A DNA stretch of 64,000 nt from Chthonomonadales bacterium (GTDB lineage: Bacteria > Armatimonadota > Chthonomonadetes > Chthonomonadales > CAJBBX01). Position 1 is the stretch's first letter; every line of letters begins with the position of its first letter. The notes under the pieces are model-generated. The model was not told the origin of the DNA. It saw only the letters and a list, made by a program, of their open reading frames with translations, and made no database searches. The position numbers were made by a program, and so were the translations under genes. Below, piece by piece: positions 18,794 through 27,820 of the stretch. Where the stretch lies: contig JADLGO010000028.1 in NCBI GenBank assembly GCA_020849275.1, positions 1 to 64,000 of the forward strand, read 5' to 3'.

Positions 18794-21589
18794 ATGATCT
18801 CGCGCTTGCTCCTGACTGCGGCGGTCGCGCTCATCGCGGGGGGCCGCGCGGTCGCCGGCGGCGACGTACTGCGCCCCGACCCCACCGCGACAGCGCGGCT
18901 GGACGGCGTGATCGGCCGGCGCCTCCACGCCAACGTGCGCCGCTGGCTCGTGCCCGCTCCCGAGGCCAACCCCGGCATGACCGGCATGTTCCGCCTGCGC
19001 GACCGCAAGCCGACGCCCAGCGTCGTCCCCTGGGCCGGCGAGTTCGCCGGCGAGTACCTGATCTCGGCCATCCCCGCCCTGCGCATGAGCGGCGACCCCG
19101 CGCTCATGCCCACGGTCCGCGGGGTGGTGAACGCACTGCTGGCCGCCCAGGCCCCGGACGGTTACCTCGGCCCCTTCCCGCGCGATCAGCGCCTGATGGG
19201 CAACTGGGACCTGTGGGGCCACTACCACCTCATGCTGGGTCTGATCGAGTGGCATCGGGCGACGGGCGACCCTCGCGCGCTCGCCGCCACGCGTCGCGCT
19301 GCCGACCTCGTCTGCCGCACCTACCTCGGAGGCAAGCGCCGCGTCTACGACGCGGGCTCGCACGAGATGAACATGGCCATCGCCCACGCGCTGGCGCGCC
19401 TCTACCGCCTCACGCGGGAGCCGCGCTACCTGGGGATGACCCACGCGATCGTGAAGGACTGGGAGCGCGCCGGCGACTACCTTCGCACTGGCCTGGCCGG
19501 CACCGAGTTCTTCCGCACGCCGCGGCCACGATGGGAAAGCCTGCCCGACCTCCAGGCGCTGGCCGAGCTCTACCGCATCACCGGCGACACGCGGTATCGA
19601 ACCGCTCTCGTTCGCCACTGGTGGAGCATTCGGCGCTGGGACGTGCACAACTCCGGCGCGTTTTCCACCAACGAGCAGGCGGCCGGCGACCCGTACGCGT
19701 CCGGCGCCATCGAGACGTGCTGCACGACGGCCTGGATGGCCCTCTCCGTCGAAATGCTGCGGCTGACCGGCGACCCGGCGGCCGCCGACGCCCTCGAGGC
19801 CGCCACGCTGAACGCAGTCCCCGCGTCGCAGCACCCGTCCGGCCGCTGGTGGACCTACAGCACGCCGATGGATGGGGTGCGCGAGGCGAGCGCCCACGCC
19901 ATCGTCTTCCAGGCGCGCGCGGGCACGCCGGAGCTCAACTGCTGCTCCGTCAACGGACCGCGTGGCCTGGCGATGCTCGCCGAGTGGGCGGTCATGCGCA
20001 GCGGCGACGGCCTGGTGGTGAGTTGGTACGGACCGGGCGCGTGGCGCGTGCGCCTGCGCGATGGCACGCCGGTCCGACTGGAGACCCGCACCGCCTACCC
20101 CGCCGACGGCGATGTGCGGATCGCCGTGATGCCGACCTCCGCGCGGCGGTTTGCCCTGCGGCTGCGCGTTCCGGGCTGGGCCAAGGGGGCCCGGCTGCGC
20201 GTGAACGGTGGCGTCTGGCAGGCCGCGCGCGCGGGCGCGTACCGGGCGATCACGCGCACCTGGCGCGGCGGCGACCGCGTGGAGTTGTCGCTGCCGATGC
20301 GCGTGCGCTGGGAGGCGGGCGACCGCGCGGCCGCCGGCAAGGTCAGCGTCTACCGCGGCCCCCTGCTGCTCGCGTACGACCAGCGGCTGAACGCGTTCGA
20401 CGAGGACGCCATCCCGGAGCTTACGGCCGACGGTCTGCGCGCGGCGCGCGTCGTCCAGCCGCCGCCCGGCGGCGCCGTCCTGAAGCCCTGGATCGTGCTG
20501 GAGGTCCGCGTCGGCCGCCGCGCGCTGCGCCTGTGCGACTTTGCGTCGGCGGGAGCCAGGGGCACCCGGTACCGGTCGTGGCTCGCCATGCGCAGTCCAC
20601 CGCCTCCGCGCCCGATCCTGCTCGAGCCGGCCGAGGGCGCGGCCGTGGCCCCGGGCGCGGTGCGGTTCCGCTGGTCCGGACTGCGGCGCCCGGAGGCGCT
20701 GGCCGGCCGCTTCACGCTTCGCGTCGCCGACGAACCCGAGATGCGCGCGCCCGTCGCGCGCGTCGAAGTGCGGGGGTCCACGCGCGCCGTCGTCGCGGGC
20801 GCCGCCGCGGCACGGTTGGCGCCCGGCCGCCGATTCTGGTGGACGGTCACGGCCGTCAACGCGCACGGCACGGCCGTCGACCTCGGGCCACCGCGGTCGT
20901 TCGTGGTGGACGATCACCTTCCGCCCGTCGACCCGGCCTCGCTCGAGCCGGCAGAGGGCCCCGGCGGGCTGCTCGTGCGCGCGCCGCTCACCGGCGCACC
21001 CGAGCCGGCGTTCGGACGCCTGCTGAGGGCACGGGGATGGGCGGCGGCCGCGGGAAGCGACGGGCAGGTCAGCGTGGCCGTACGCGAGGGCGGCATGCTC
21101 GTCTACGCCGTCGATGAGTTCCCCGACGAGGAGTACACGGCGACGGTGCGCGTGCTCATCGAGCGGCTCCCGGAGGGCCGCGTAGGCCAGGTGCTCAGCG
21201 CGTGGTGCGCGGGCATGGACGACCCGCTACGCGTGTGCGTGGAGAGCGGCCGCATCCGGGCCCGCATCGAGGCCGGCCAGAGCTACGACGGCGAAGCCGC
21301 GCCCATCAAGCCGGGCCGCTGGCGTCACGTAGGCGTCGTCAAGCGCGGATCCGCGCTCACCCTCTTCCTCGACGGGCGCCCCGTCGCGCGCGGGCCCGCG
21401 CCGGCCTTCCTGCGTTCCGCTTCGCGCGCAATCGCCCTCGGGGGCAACCCGCTCTACTCCGGCGACGAGCACCTGGATGCCCGGTTCGCCGACTTCCGCC
21501 TCTACTCTCGCGCGCTTACCGACGACGAGATCGCCGGCGCCGCCGGTCAGGGCGCGAGTTCGGTCAGCTCGATGCGCCCAACGCGGTAG
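18794..21589 (+). CDS. Secreted GH127-like beta-L-arabinofuranosidase with LamG-type C-terminus, 931 aa
   Basis: A signal peptide spans about residues 1-21. The (alpha/alpha)6 domain matches the GH127/DUF1680 pattern: GEFAGEYLISAIPALRM, DGYLGPFPRDQ, WDLWGHYHLMLGLIEWH and SHEMNMAIAHALARLY. The zinc-cysteine site of the family appears conserved, with Glu307-x-Cys309 in ETCC and the Cys383-Cys384 pair in LNCCSVNGPR. In characterised members one of this cysteine pair is the nucleophile. A Fn3-like stretch (about 600-700) and a concanavalin/LamG-like domain (about 740-920) follow. The last 43 nt overlap the convergent DUF4832 gene. The role would be arabinofuranose release from plant glycans or glycoproteins. 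Confidence 0.85.
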   Translation: MISRLLLTAAVALIAGGRAVAGGDVLRPDPTATARLDGVIGRRLHANVRRWLVPAPEANPGMTGMFRLRDRKPTPSVVPWAGEFAGEYLISAIPALRMSGDPALMPTVRGVVNALLAAQAPDGYLGPFPRDQRLMGNWDLWGHYHLMLGLIEWHRATGDPRALAATRRAADLVCRTYLGGKRRVYDAGSHEMNMAIAHALARLYRLTREPRYLGMTHAIVKDWERAGDYLRTGLAGTEFFRTPRPRWESLPDLQALAELYRITGDTRYRTALVRHWWSIRRWDVHNSGAFSTNEQAAGDPYASGAIETCCTTAWMALSVEMLRLTGDPAAADALEAATLNAVPASQHPSGRWWTYSTPMDGVREASAHAIVFQARAGTPELNCCSVNGPRGLAMLAEWAVMRSGDGLVVSWYGPGAWRVRLRDGTPVRLETRTAYPADGDVRIAVMPTSARRFALRLRVPGWAKGARLRVNGGVWQAARAGAYRAITRTWRGGDRVELSLPMRVRWEAGDRAAAGKVSVYRGPLLLAYDQRLNAFDEDAIPELTADGLRAARVVQPPPGGAVLKPWIVLEVRVGRRALRLCDFASAGARGTRYRSWLAMRSPPPPRPILLEPAEGAAVAPGAVRFRWSGLRRPEALAGRFTLRVADEPEMRAPVARVEVRGSTRAVVAGAAAARLAPGRRFWWTVTAVNAHGTAVDLGPPRSFVVDDHLPPVDPASLEPAEGPGGLLVRAPLTGAPEPAFGRLLRARGWAAAAGSDGQVSVAVREGGMLVYAVDEFPDEEYTATVRVLIERLPEGRVGQVLSAWCAGMDDPLRVCVESGRIRARIEAGQSYDGEAAPIKPGRWRHVGVVKRGSALTLFLDGRPVARGPAPAFLRSASRAIALGGNPLYSGDEHLDARFADFRLYSRALTDDEIAGAAGQGASSVSSMRPTR

Positions 21590-23019
21590 CGCCGCTGCCC
21601 GTCGTCGTCCGGCAGCGGGAGCGCGATCGTCGGCGTGCCGTCGCGCATGCCCACGGAGACATAGACGTCGTAAGCGCCCGACTTCGTCGTCGGAGCCACC
21701 AGGCCCACGGCGGGTCGGAAGGCACTCTCCACCACGGGCGCCTGGCCCTCGAGCCCCGGCTTGAGCGTCCGCATATCGAGGCCCTCGTCCACCAGGACGG
21801 AGACGATGCCGCCCTTCTCGTCCTTGAGCGTGAGCGTCATGAAGCCGCCCGGGTAACAGGGAGCCACGCCCGCGTTGGCCCAGCGACTGCGCACCGCGAT
21901 CTCCGAGCCGACGGCCGCGCGGCGCGGCCACTCGAGCTCGCGGAGCTGAAGGCGATACCCGAGGCGCCGGTTCACGTGGTCGATCACCGCCCGGTTCTCG
22001 GCGAGGAGCTCCCGCGGCCACCAGTGGATCGACAGGTAACTCGCGTGGTAGTCCTCGACGGCCTTCAGCAGCAGCGACCCGTCGCCCCACGCGCCGCGCT
22101 GCCTGGAGCCGCCGTAGTGCTCGTGCTCCAGGATGACGGGGAAGCGCGGCCAGAACGCCTGCGCCATATCGGAGTGAAACCACGAGCGCGGGGGCGGCTG
22201 CACCAGGATGCTGTCGTCGCGCAGCGTGACGCCACGCGAGAGCGCGTAGTCGGTGGCGGGGAAGTGCGTCCCGGGCCGGTCGTGGCCGACCACGTCGTCG
22301 CTGACGCAGAGCAGGGTGCGCGGAAAGTGCCGGACGTAGAGGTCGATGTGGCGCTTCACGATCGCCAGCGTCCGGTCGTCCGGCACGCGGCTGCTCATGA
22401 AGGTGTGCCCCTCTCCCCAGAGCCCAAAGGAGCCCACATCGATGAAGTCGACGTGCGGGCTGCCGTCGTAGCGCGCGGCCATGACGGTGAGGAAGGCGTC
22501 GAGCTTCGCGAGGAACACCGGGTCGCCGAAGTCCGGGTCCCAGCATGGCCCGTCCTCCTGCGGCCCCTTGCCGAACTCGTAGAAAGTGCCGGCGGCCCCG
22601 GCGTTCTTTACCCACTCGGGCGTCGCGAAGCGCATCCAGTTCTCCGAGCACGTGATACGGAGGGCGACGCGCTTGCCGCGCGCGATCCAGCGCTGGGCCG
22701 GCGTGTCCAGCAGCGCCCAGTTGAAGCGCCCCTCGGCCGGCTCCAGGTAGGCCCACGGCACGCGCAGGTAGACCGTCGAGAGGCCCGGGAAGTCGTCCAA
22801 CGTGTCCGAGGGCTCCAGGCGCGAGCCGTAGTTCGTGGGAACGTTCGAGTAGAAGTGCATGGTCCAGCCCATGCCCGGGTTCACGAGCGCCTGTCCCGTG
22901 TCGGCGGGCTGAACGACGACCGTGCCGGGCTCCGGACCCGCTGCCTGGCCGGCGAGCGGGGCGGGCTCGGACGGCGGGGCGCTCCAGGCCAGCGAGAGAG
23001 GCAGCAGCAGGGCGAGCAT
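21547..23019 (-). CDS. Secreted DUF4832 glycosidase-like protein, 490 aa
   Basis: A signal peptide (LALLLPLSLAWSAPP) precedes a TIM-barrel region with NPGMGWTMHFYSNVPTNYG, VYLRVPWAYLEPAEGRFNW and VDFIDVGSFGLWGEGHTF. The C-terminal region (ELEWPRRAAVGSEIAVRSRW, NAGVAPCYPGG) matches the DUF4832 beta-sandwich. Such proteins look like GH42/GH-A relatives of unknown specificity. The start at 23019 is supported by GGGAGGA 8 nt upstream and by the signal peptide, although the frame stays open further upstream through a TPR-like stretch. It is convergent with the GH127-like gene, with a 43-nt coding overlap. Confidence 0.75.
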   Translation of the reverse strand: MLALLLPLSLAWSAPPSEPAPLAGQAAGPEPGTVVVQPADTGQALVNPGMGWTMHFYSNVPTNYGSRLEPSDTLDDFPGLSTVYLRVPWAYLEPAEGRFNWALLDTPAQRWIARGKRVALRITCSENWMRFATPEWVKNAGAAGTFYEFGKGPQEDGPCWDPDFGDPVFLAKLDAFLTVMAARYDGSPHVDFIDVGSFGLWGEGHTFMSSRVPDDRTLAIVKRHIDLYVRHFPRTLLCVSDDVVGHDRPGTHFPATDYALSRGVTLRDDSILVQPPPRSWFHSDMAQAFWPRFPVILEHEHYGGSRQRGAWGDGSLLLKAVEDYHASYLSIHWWPRELLAENRAVIDHVNRRLGYRLQLRELEWPRRAAVGSEIAVRSRWANAGVAPCYPGGFMTLTLKDEKGGIVSVLVDEGLDMRTLKPGLEGQAPVVESAFRPAVGLVAPTTKSGAYDVYVSVGMRDGTPTIALPLPDDDGQRRYRVGRIELTELAP

Positions 23020-23703
23020 GGGCGCATCCTCCCGAGCTTCCAGGGTTCGCGCTCCGCGTCTGCGGAGCGCCTGCCCGATCATACCTCGCCACGTGGCACG
23101 CAAGGGCGCGGCGGCGCGCTGGTACGCCGTCCGCGCATCGGCGTTGCGCCCGGCCTTCCGCAGTTCGCGGCCGCAGGTGAGCTGGGCCAGTGCCGACCGG
23201 GGCCGCTGGCGCACCGCCGCCTCCAGGCGCTCGCGCTGCTCCGCCGGGTCCGCCGGCCCGCGACGCGGGCCTCGCATGCCCAGCACCAGGCGGGTGGCGG
23301 CCTTCAGCGTGGGTCAGCCGGCGCGGCGCGTGTCGAGGTCGAGCTCGCCCGTGCCCTCCTGGCTGTTGGCGAATGTCGTCTGGCGGCGCGCCCGGTCGCA
23401 GTCCTCGACGGCGTTTCCTCAACCCTTGACGCCCGTGCGCGAGAGAGTGAGCACGTAACGCTCCAGGGTCGTGGGGTCGGTTTCCATGCTGTTGCTCCAG
23501 CCCCGCGAGTCCGAGTAGACGAGCTCCCGGTAGGCGGCGCGCGCCTCGGCGTGCTTGCCCTGGTTCCCGAGGACGCGCGCCAGCAGGAGCCAGCCGAGCG
23601 CATCCACCTTCGCGAGCGCGGCAAGCTTGCGGCTGGCGGTCTCGGCGGCGGCCCAGTCGCGGCGCGCCGCCGGGCGGCCGGCGATCTCCTCAGTCGGGGG
23701 CAC
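23020..23703 (-). pseudogene. TPR-repeat protein interrupted by two in-frame TGA codons
   Basis: Reading leftward from a GTG at 23703, a single frame gives a TPR-like segment (LGWLLLARVLGNQGKHAEARA), a TGA (23421-23419), a coding-like stretch (VEDCDRARRQTTFANSQEG), a second TGA (23316-23314), and then another TPR-like segment (LAQLTCGRELRKAGRNADAR). All three pieces share one frame and show the GC-rich third positions of real genes here. The simplest reading is a decayed TPR gene with two nonsense mutations. Two or three short ORFs, or sequencing errors, are alternatives. Its end runs in frame into the DUF4832 gene without a stop. Confidence 0.6.
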
Positions 23704-24049
23704 TGGACGCGAGCGGTACCATTCGGTCCCGCGAGCGCGGAGACCGGAGCCGGCGCGAGCCGGCGTACTGCCGAGACGTCAACGACAGGTGCACCACGGC
23801 GCCACCTCCTTGACGGGCTCGGCGCGACCCATCGCGGGATCGGCGCGGTTGGCGAGCGGGCCGTTCAGCCTGCCCGTCACCCCGCCGAGGAGACGAGCTG
23901 CTCGTATCGCAGGATCTCGCGCCGGGCCGCCGAACCAGAGAGGTGATCGCCCCGACCGGCCACGGAGGACTCGCCATGCCCGCCTTTGCGCCCGCCCTGT
24001 CCCGCCCGGCGCTCGACCCGCCGGAGTGTGCCCGAACGCGATTCCGCCC
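23704..24049. other. Intergenic region between broken TPR gene and DUF6259-like gene, no gene seen
   Basis: These 346 nt separate divergent coding regions. Short open frames exist on both strands but show no recognisable domain. There is no convincing promoter pair, and no strong Shine-Dalgarno precedes the ATG at 24050. Confidence 0.45.
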
Positions 24050-27000
24050 ATGTTGAGGGCCGCTCTCGTGGCCGGGCTGATGGCCCTCGGCCCTCAGGCT
24101 TCCGGTGCCGCGGCGTCGGACGCCGGCCCCACGCTCCGCGGGCCCGGTTGGCGCGTGGTCTTCTCGCCGCGCGATGGCTCGCTGCGCGCGTTCGCGCGCT
24201 ACCGGCGCACCGAGCGTGAGCTCTGGCGCAGCGGCGAGTCCGGCCTGTGGGCCCTCCGCTTCCGCGACGGCCACGTGCTGGAGGCGACGCGCTTCTCCAG
24301 CGCAGATCGCGCGCACCGATTCACCGCGGCCACCGGCGGCGGCGTCGTCACGCTGCGGTACGTGTGCGATGAGGCGGCGGTGACCGTTCGGGCCGCGGCC
24401 ATACGCGAGGGCCTCGACGTTCGGGCCTGGGTGCGGCCCATGCGCGGCGAGGTGCTCGAGGTCTCGCTGCCGGGACGCCTGCGCTTCGCGCCGTCGCATG
24501 TGCGCCGCGTGGTCTGCCCGATGGACGGGAACCAGTCGGTGGGAGCGGCGTTTCAGCGCGCGTTCTTCGAGCGACAGCCGGAGGCCGAGCCCGGCGCGTG
24601 GACGCCGCGCGTCGAGGGGCCAGGCGGCTACGCCTCGCTCTACGGCGACGGCCTGGTCGAGCGGCCCGTGCAGGACCCGCCGACGGCGCTCCGCGTGACC
24701 GACGTCGGGCGCGAGTGGCTCGGCGCCCGGGCGGTGGCGCGGGCCGAAGCTGAGAAGGCGGTGGTCAACCGCCCGCCCGCGCCCGGCCAGGCCGACCTGA
24801 CGCTGGTCGACTCGCCCAACGGCGCCTACCTCTCCGCCAGCCGCCTGGGCGGCGCGGGGCGCCTCTGGCGGTTGGGCGGTGGCGTGGGCGAGCGCGAGCG
24901 CGGCCTGGCGCTCGACCTGATGACGGCGGTCGCGGGCAGCCTGGCGACGCGTGGGGCCGCGGGCCGAACGCGCGTCGGCGTGCTCAGGGTGACCGGCGGG
25001 CCCTCGCAAGGTGGATGGGCGTCCGTGGCGCCGCGCGCCTGGGTCAGCGCGCTTCGCGCCGCGATGCCCGGGTGGCAGGTGGTCGAGCTCCACAGCGCCC
25101 GCGAGTGGATCGAGGCGGCCCGCTCGGGCGTCTACCTCCTCCTCTTGAACCCGTACGGAGAGTGGCTGCCGGTGCCGTCGGGTGGCGGGATGGCGGAGGC
25201 CGTGCGCGCGGTCGGCGAGTACGTGCGCGGGGGCGGCAACTGGATGGAGGTCGGCGGCTACCCGTTCTTCGCCGCGCTCCGACCGGCCCGCTACCTGAGC
25301 TACGCCTGCACCTATCCCCCGGCCTTCGCGGACTTTCTGCACCTGGATTCGGCCGGCGGCAGCGTCTCTCTCTACGGCGTGCAGCCCCGGCCCTGGGCCC
25401 CCTGGGCCGGCAGCACTCGCCCCGCGGCAGTGTTCGTGCCCGGCCGCATCGGCTGCGGCGGCGATGAGCGCGGCGGCTACGTCGAGCGCGCCTTCGCGGC
25501 CGACGTGCACGCGGGCGCCATGTGGCAGACGCCCGTGGTCCGCCTTGCCTTCGGAGCGACGGCCGAGCGATCGCTAGACCGCTACGCCGCCGCGAACGGC
25601 CTCGTCCGTCCGATGTCCGCCAAGATGGACGCGCGCACGCTCGCGCGCCTGAAGCGCGCGGTCCTGGTGTACTATTCCGGCTCCGCGCGCGAGAAGGAGG
25701 CGGCGCTGCCGCTGCTGCCCAGGCCGGCGCTGATCCACTTCGCCGACTACCTCCACGGGGGCTTCGACAAGCAGTACCCAGACCATCTGCCCCCGAACCC
25801 GGCCTTCGGCACCCTGGCGGATCTCGCAAGCTTCGTGCGCCGTGCGCGCGCCGCCGGGCACCTCGTGATGCCCTATACGAACCCGACCTGGTGGTGCGAC
25901 GACCCGAAGGGCCCCACCTTCCGGCGCGAGGGCGAGGCGCCGCTGCTGCGCGACCTCGACGGGAAGCTCGCGATGGAGCGCTACGGCGACAACACGGGCT
26001 TCACGGTGAGCCACTGGCATCCGGCCGTGCGGGCCGCCAACCGGCGCACGCGCGAACAGTTCCGGCAGGAGATTCCGGTGGACGTGCTGTTCCAGGACCA
26101 GTGCGGCGCGCGCGGCTGGCGCTATGACACGAACCCGGCAAGCCGATCGCCCATCGCCTACACGGAGGGCCTGCTCTCCATGGTCGACGAGGACAGCCGG
26201 TTGATCCCGCTCTCCACCGAGGGCGGCTGGGACGGCGTTCTGAACGCCGAGTCGCAGCTCTGCGGCATGACCTGGAGCCTGGCGCCCACCGTGGGCGGCC
26301 CGGAATGGCGACGCTTCCTCAAGGAGCAGTACCCACCGCGCACATGGCGGATCTATCCGGTCGCGCAGCGGCTCGCCCACGCGCGCGCCATCATGCTGCA
26401 CCACGACCTCGGGCAGTTCGTCACGAACCGCCGCGTGCTGGCCTGGACGCTCGGTCTGGGGTTCGGACTGAGCGCGCGGCTAGACGCGAGCGACTTGCGT
26501 AAGGACACCGCGCGCGAGTGGCTGCGCTGGCTGGATCGCGTGCAAAAGTCGGTGTGCGCCCGCTACACCGGACGGCCGGTTACCGCGTTCACGCACTCGC
26601 AGACGGCCCGCGCGGAGCCGGATGACGACGGCCTCATCCACGCCGGCTACGGCCCCGTCGTCGTGGATGCCAACCTGGGGCCGGCCCCGCGGCGCGTGGC
26701 GGGGGCCACGCTGGCGCCCTACGGGTTCCGCGCAAGCGCGGCCGGCCTGCTGGCGGGCGACGCCGACGGCCAGGCCGCCTTCGTGCTGGAGGCCGGCGCG
26801 GGGCGCGCCGACCTGTGGGTCTACGCGCCGGGCGGCGCCAAGGTGACGCTTCCCATCGCTCGCACCGTCCGGCGACTGCGGTGGCTACGATGGGACGGCC
26901 AGGTCGCCGGACGCGTCGAACGCCAGGGCACCGCGGCCATCCGGGTACGCACACCGCGGCGCGCCGCCGATGCACCGGTCGTGCCTGCCCCCGGGCTGCG

Positions 27001-27820
27001 CGGCGTGGCGCCCGCCCACTGGCCCGGCCCGCGCCCCGCAGTGGGAGTCCTCGACTTCCCCGGCGTGGCGCCCACCTGGGCCTCGGCCGGGCCCGACGCG
27101 TGGGTGCGCGCGTTCGAGGGCTCCCGGATGGCGCGGCAGTGGAGCGTGCCGGTGCGCCGTATCCGCGCGGCGGCCGACCTGCGGAAAGCGCTGGAGGCCG
27201 GGCCCCAGGCGTGGCTGACGATCGTGAACCCCTACGGCGAGGCGCTGCCCGGCGCGAGCGCCGCGGATTGGGGGGAGGCGCTCGAGCGGCTCCGCGCATA
27301 CGTGCGCGGTGGTGGCAACTGGTGGGAGACGGGCGGGTACTCGTTCCACGCGGCCGCTACCGGCGACGGCGAGACCGCTGCCGTCGGCCCCGCCGGGGCG
27401 GCCCGCCTGGGACTGTCGGTCGGCGGCGGGGAGGTTCGGCAGGCTCCGGAACCGCTGCGCGCGACCGCGGCGGCACGCGAATGGCTCGGCGCCGCGCTCA
27501 CGAGCGAGCTCGCCCGGGCGTCCGCCGCGGTGAACCGCGCGCTGTCGCCGGACGGGCCGACGCCCCACCTCGCACTGGTAGCCGGACCCTCCGGCGACTA
27601 CATTGGCGGCTACCGCCTCGGCGGTTGGGGCTGGCTATGGCGCATCGGTGGGATGAACCCGCCACCCTCCATTGCGATTCCCGCCGCGGTCGCGGTCACC
27701 GAGCACGTCTTTACCCACCCGCCCGCGCCGCCGCTGCCGGGCGTCACGCGCTATCTCTGGCACGCCGTGCTGACGCGCGGCGCGTCGGACGGCAGCAGGA
27801 GGAGCGCAAACAGGCGATGA
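24050..27820 (+). CDS. Giant secreted DUF6259-like protein with mirrored domain duplication, 1256 aa
   Basis: A signal peptide is predicted at residues 1-20 (ALVAGLMALGPQASGAAA). Residues about 540-860 form a TIM barrel like DUF6259 glycosidase-like proteins (LIHFADYLHGGFDKQYPDH, DVLFQDQCGARGWRYD, LIPLSTEGGWDG). On both flanks lie copies of two other modules. Module A is a GATase1/ThuA-like Rossmann segment containing NPYGE and YVRGGGNW. Module B contains REWLGA and LWR(L/I)GG. The order is B(211-279)-A(309-410)-barrel-A(998-1102)-B(1133-1202). The start is the ATG giving the signal peptide, but no good Shine-Dalgarno is seen, so it is moderately sure. The stop overlaps the next start as ATGA. 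Confidence 0.7.
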   Translation: MLRAALVAGLMALGPQASGAAASDAGPTLRGPGWRVVFSPRDGSLRAFARYRRTERELWRSGESGLWALRFRDGHVLEATRFSSADRAHRFTAATGGGVVTLRYVCDEAAVTVRAAAIREGLDVRAWVRPMRGEVLEVSLPGRLRFAPSHVRRVVCPMDGNQSVGAAFQRAFFERQPEAEPGAWTPRVEGPGGYASLYGDGLVERPVQDPPTALRVTDVGREWLGARAVARAEAEKAVVNRPPAPGQADLTLVDSPNGAYLSASRLGGAGRLWRLGGGVGERERGLALDLMTAVAGSLATRGAAGRTRVGVLRVTGGPSQGGWASVAPRAWVSALRAAMPGWQVVELHSAREWIEAARSGVYLLLLNPYGEWLPVPSGGGMAEAVRAVGEYVRGGGNWMEVGGYPFFAALRPARYLSYACTYPPAFADFLHLDSAGGSVSLYGVQPRPWAPWAGSTRPAAVFVPGRIGCGGDERGGYVERAFAADVHAGAMWQTPVVRLAFGATAERSLDRYAAANGLVRPMSAKMDARTLARLKRAVLVYYSGSAREKEAALPLLPRPALIHFADYLHGGFDKQYPDHLPPNPAFGTLADLASFVRRARAAGHLVMPYTNPTWWCDDPKGPTFRREGEAPLLRDLDGKLAMERYGDNTGFTVSHWHPAVRAANRRTREQFRQEIPVDVLFQDQCGARGWRYDTNPASRSPIAYTEGLLSMVDEDSRLIPLSTEGGWDGVLNAESQLCGMTWSLAPTVGGPEWRRFLKEQYPPRTWRIYPVAQRLAHARAIMLHHDLGQFVTNRRVLAWTLGLGFGLSARLDASDLRKDTAREWLRWLDRVQKSVCARYTGRPVTAFTHSQTARAEPDDDGLIHAGYGPVVVDANLGPAPRRVAGATLAPYGFRASAAGLLAGDADGQAAFVLEAGAGRADLWVYAPGGAKVTLPIARTVRRLRWLRWDGQVAGRVERQGTAAIRVRTPRRAADAPVVPAPGLRGVAPAHWPGPRPAVGVLDFPGVAPTWASAGPDAWVRAFEGSRMARQWSVPVRRIRAAADLRKALEAGPQAWLTIVNPYGEALPGASAADWGEALERLRAYVRGGGNWWETGGYSFHAAATGDGETAAVGPAGAARLGLSVGGGEVRQAPEPLRATAAAREWLGAALTSELARASAAVNRALSPDGPTPHLALVAGPSGDYIGGYRLGGWGWLWRIGGMNPPPSIAIPAAVAVTEHVFTHPPAPPLPGVTRYLWHAVLTRGASDGSRRSANRR
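24680..25279 (+). repeat. Modules B1 and A1 of the duplicated domains in the 1256-aa protein
   Basis: B1 (24680-24886) encodes LRVTDVGREWLGA through LWRLGGGV. A1 (24974-25279) encodes VGVLRVTGG through NPYGEWLPVP and YVRGGGNWMEVGGYPF. The partner copies are at 27041-27355 (A2) and 27446-27655 (B2). The similarity is evident at protein level and the order is reversed between the two sites. Confidence 0.65.
27041..27655 (+). repeat. Modules A2 and B2 of the duplicated domains in the 1256-aa protein
   Basis: A2 (27041-27355) encodes VGVLDFPGV through NPYGEALPGA and YVRGGGNWWETGGYSF. B2 (27446-27655) encodes LRATAAAREWLGAA through LWRIGGM. Compared with the first site (B1 then A1), the order here is A then B. 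Confidence 0.65.

Noticed and set aside
23419-23421. TGA as a selenocysteine codon in the TPR gene
   Set aside because: The flanking residues are not a redox motif, a second TGA follows, and no SECIS-like hairpin was apparent. A pseudogene is simpler.
23690-25510. 606-aa minus-strand frame
   Set aside because: It is antisense to the 1256-aa protein and shows no recognisable motif.
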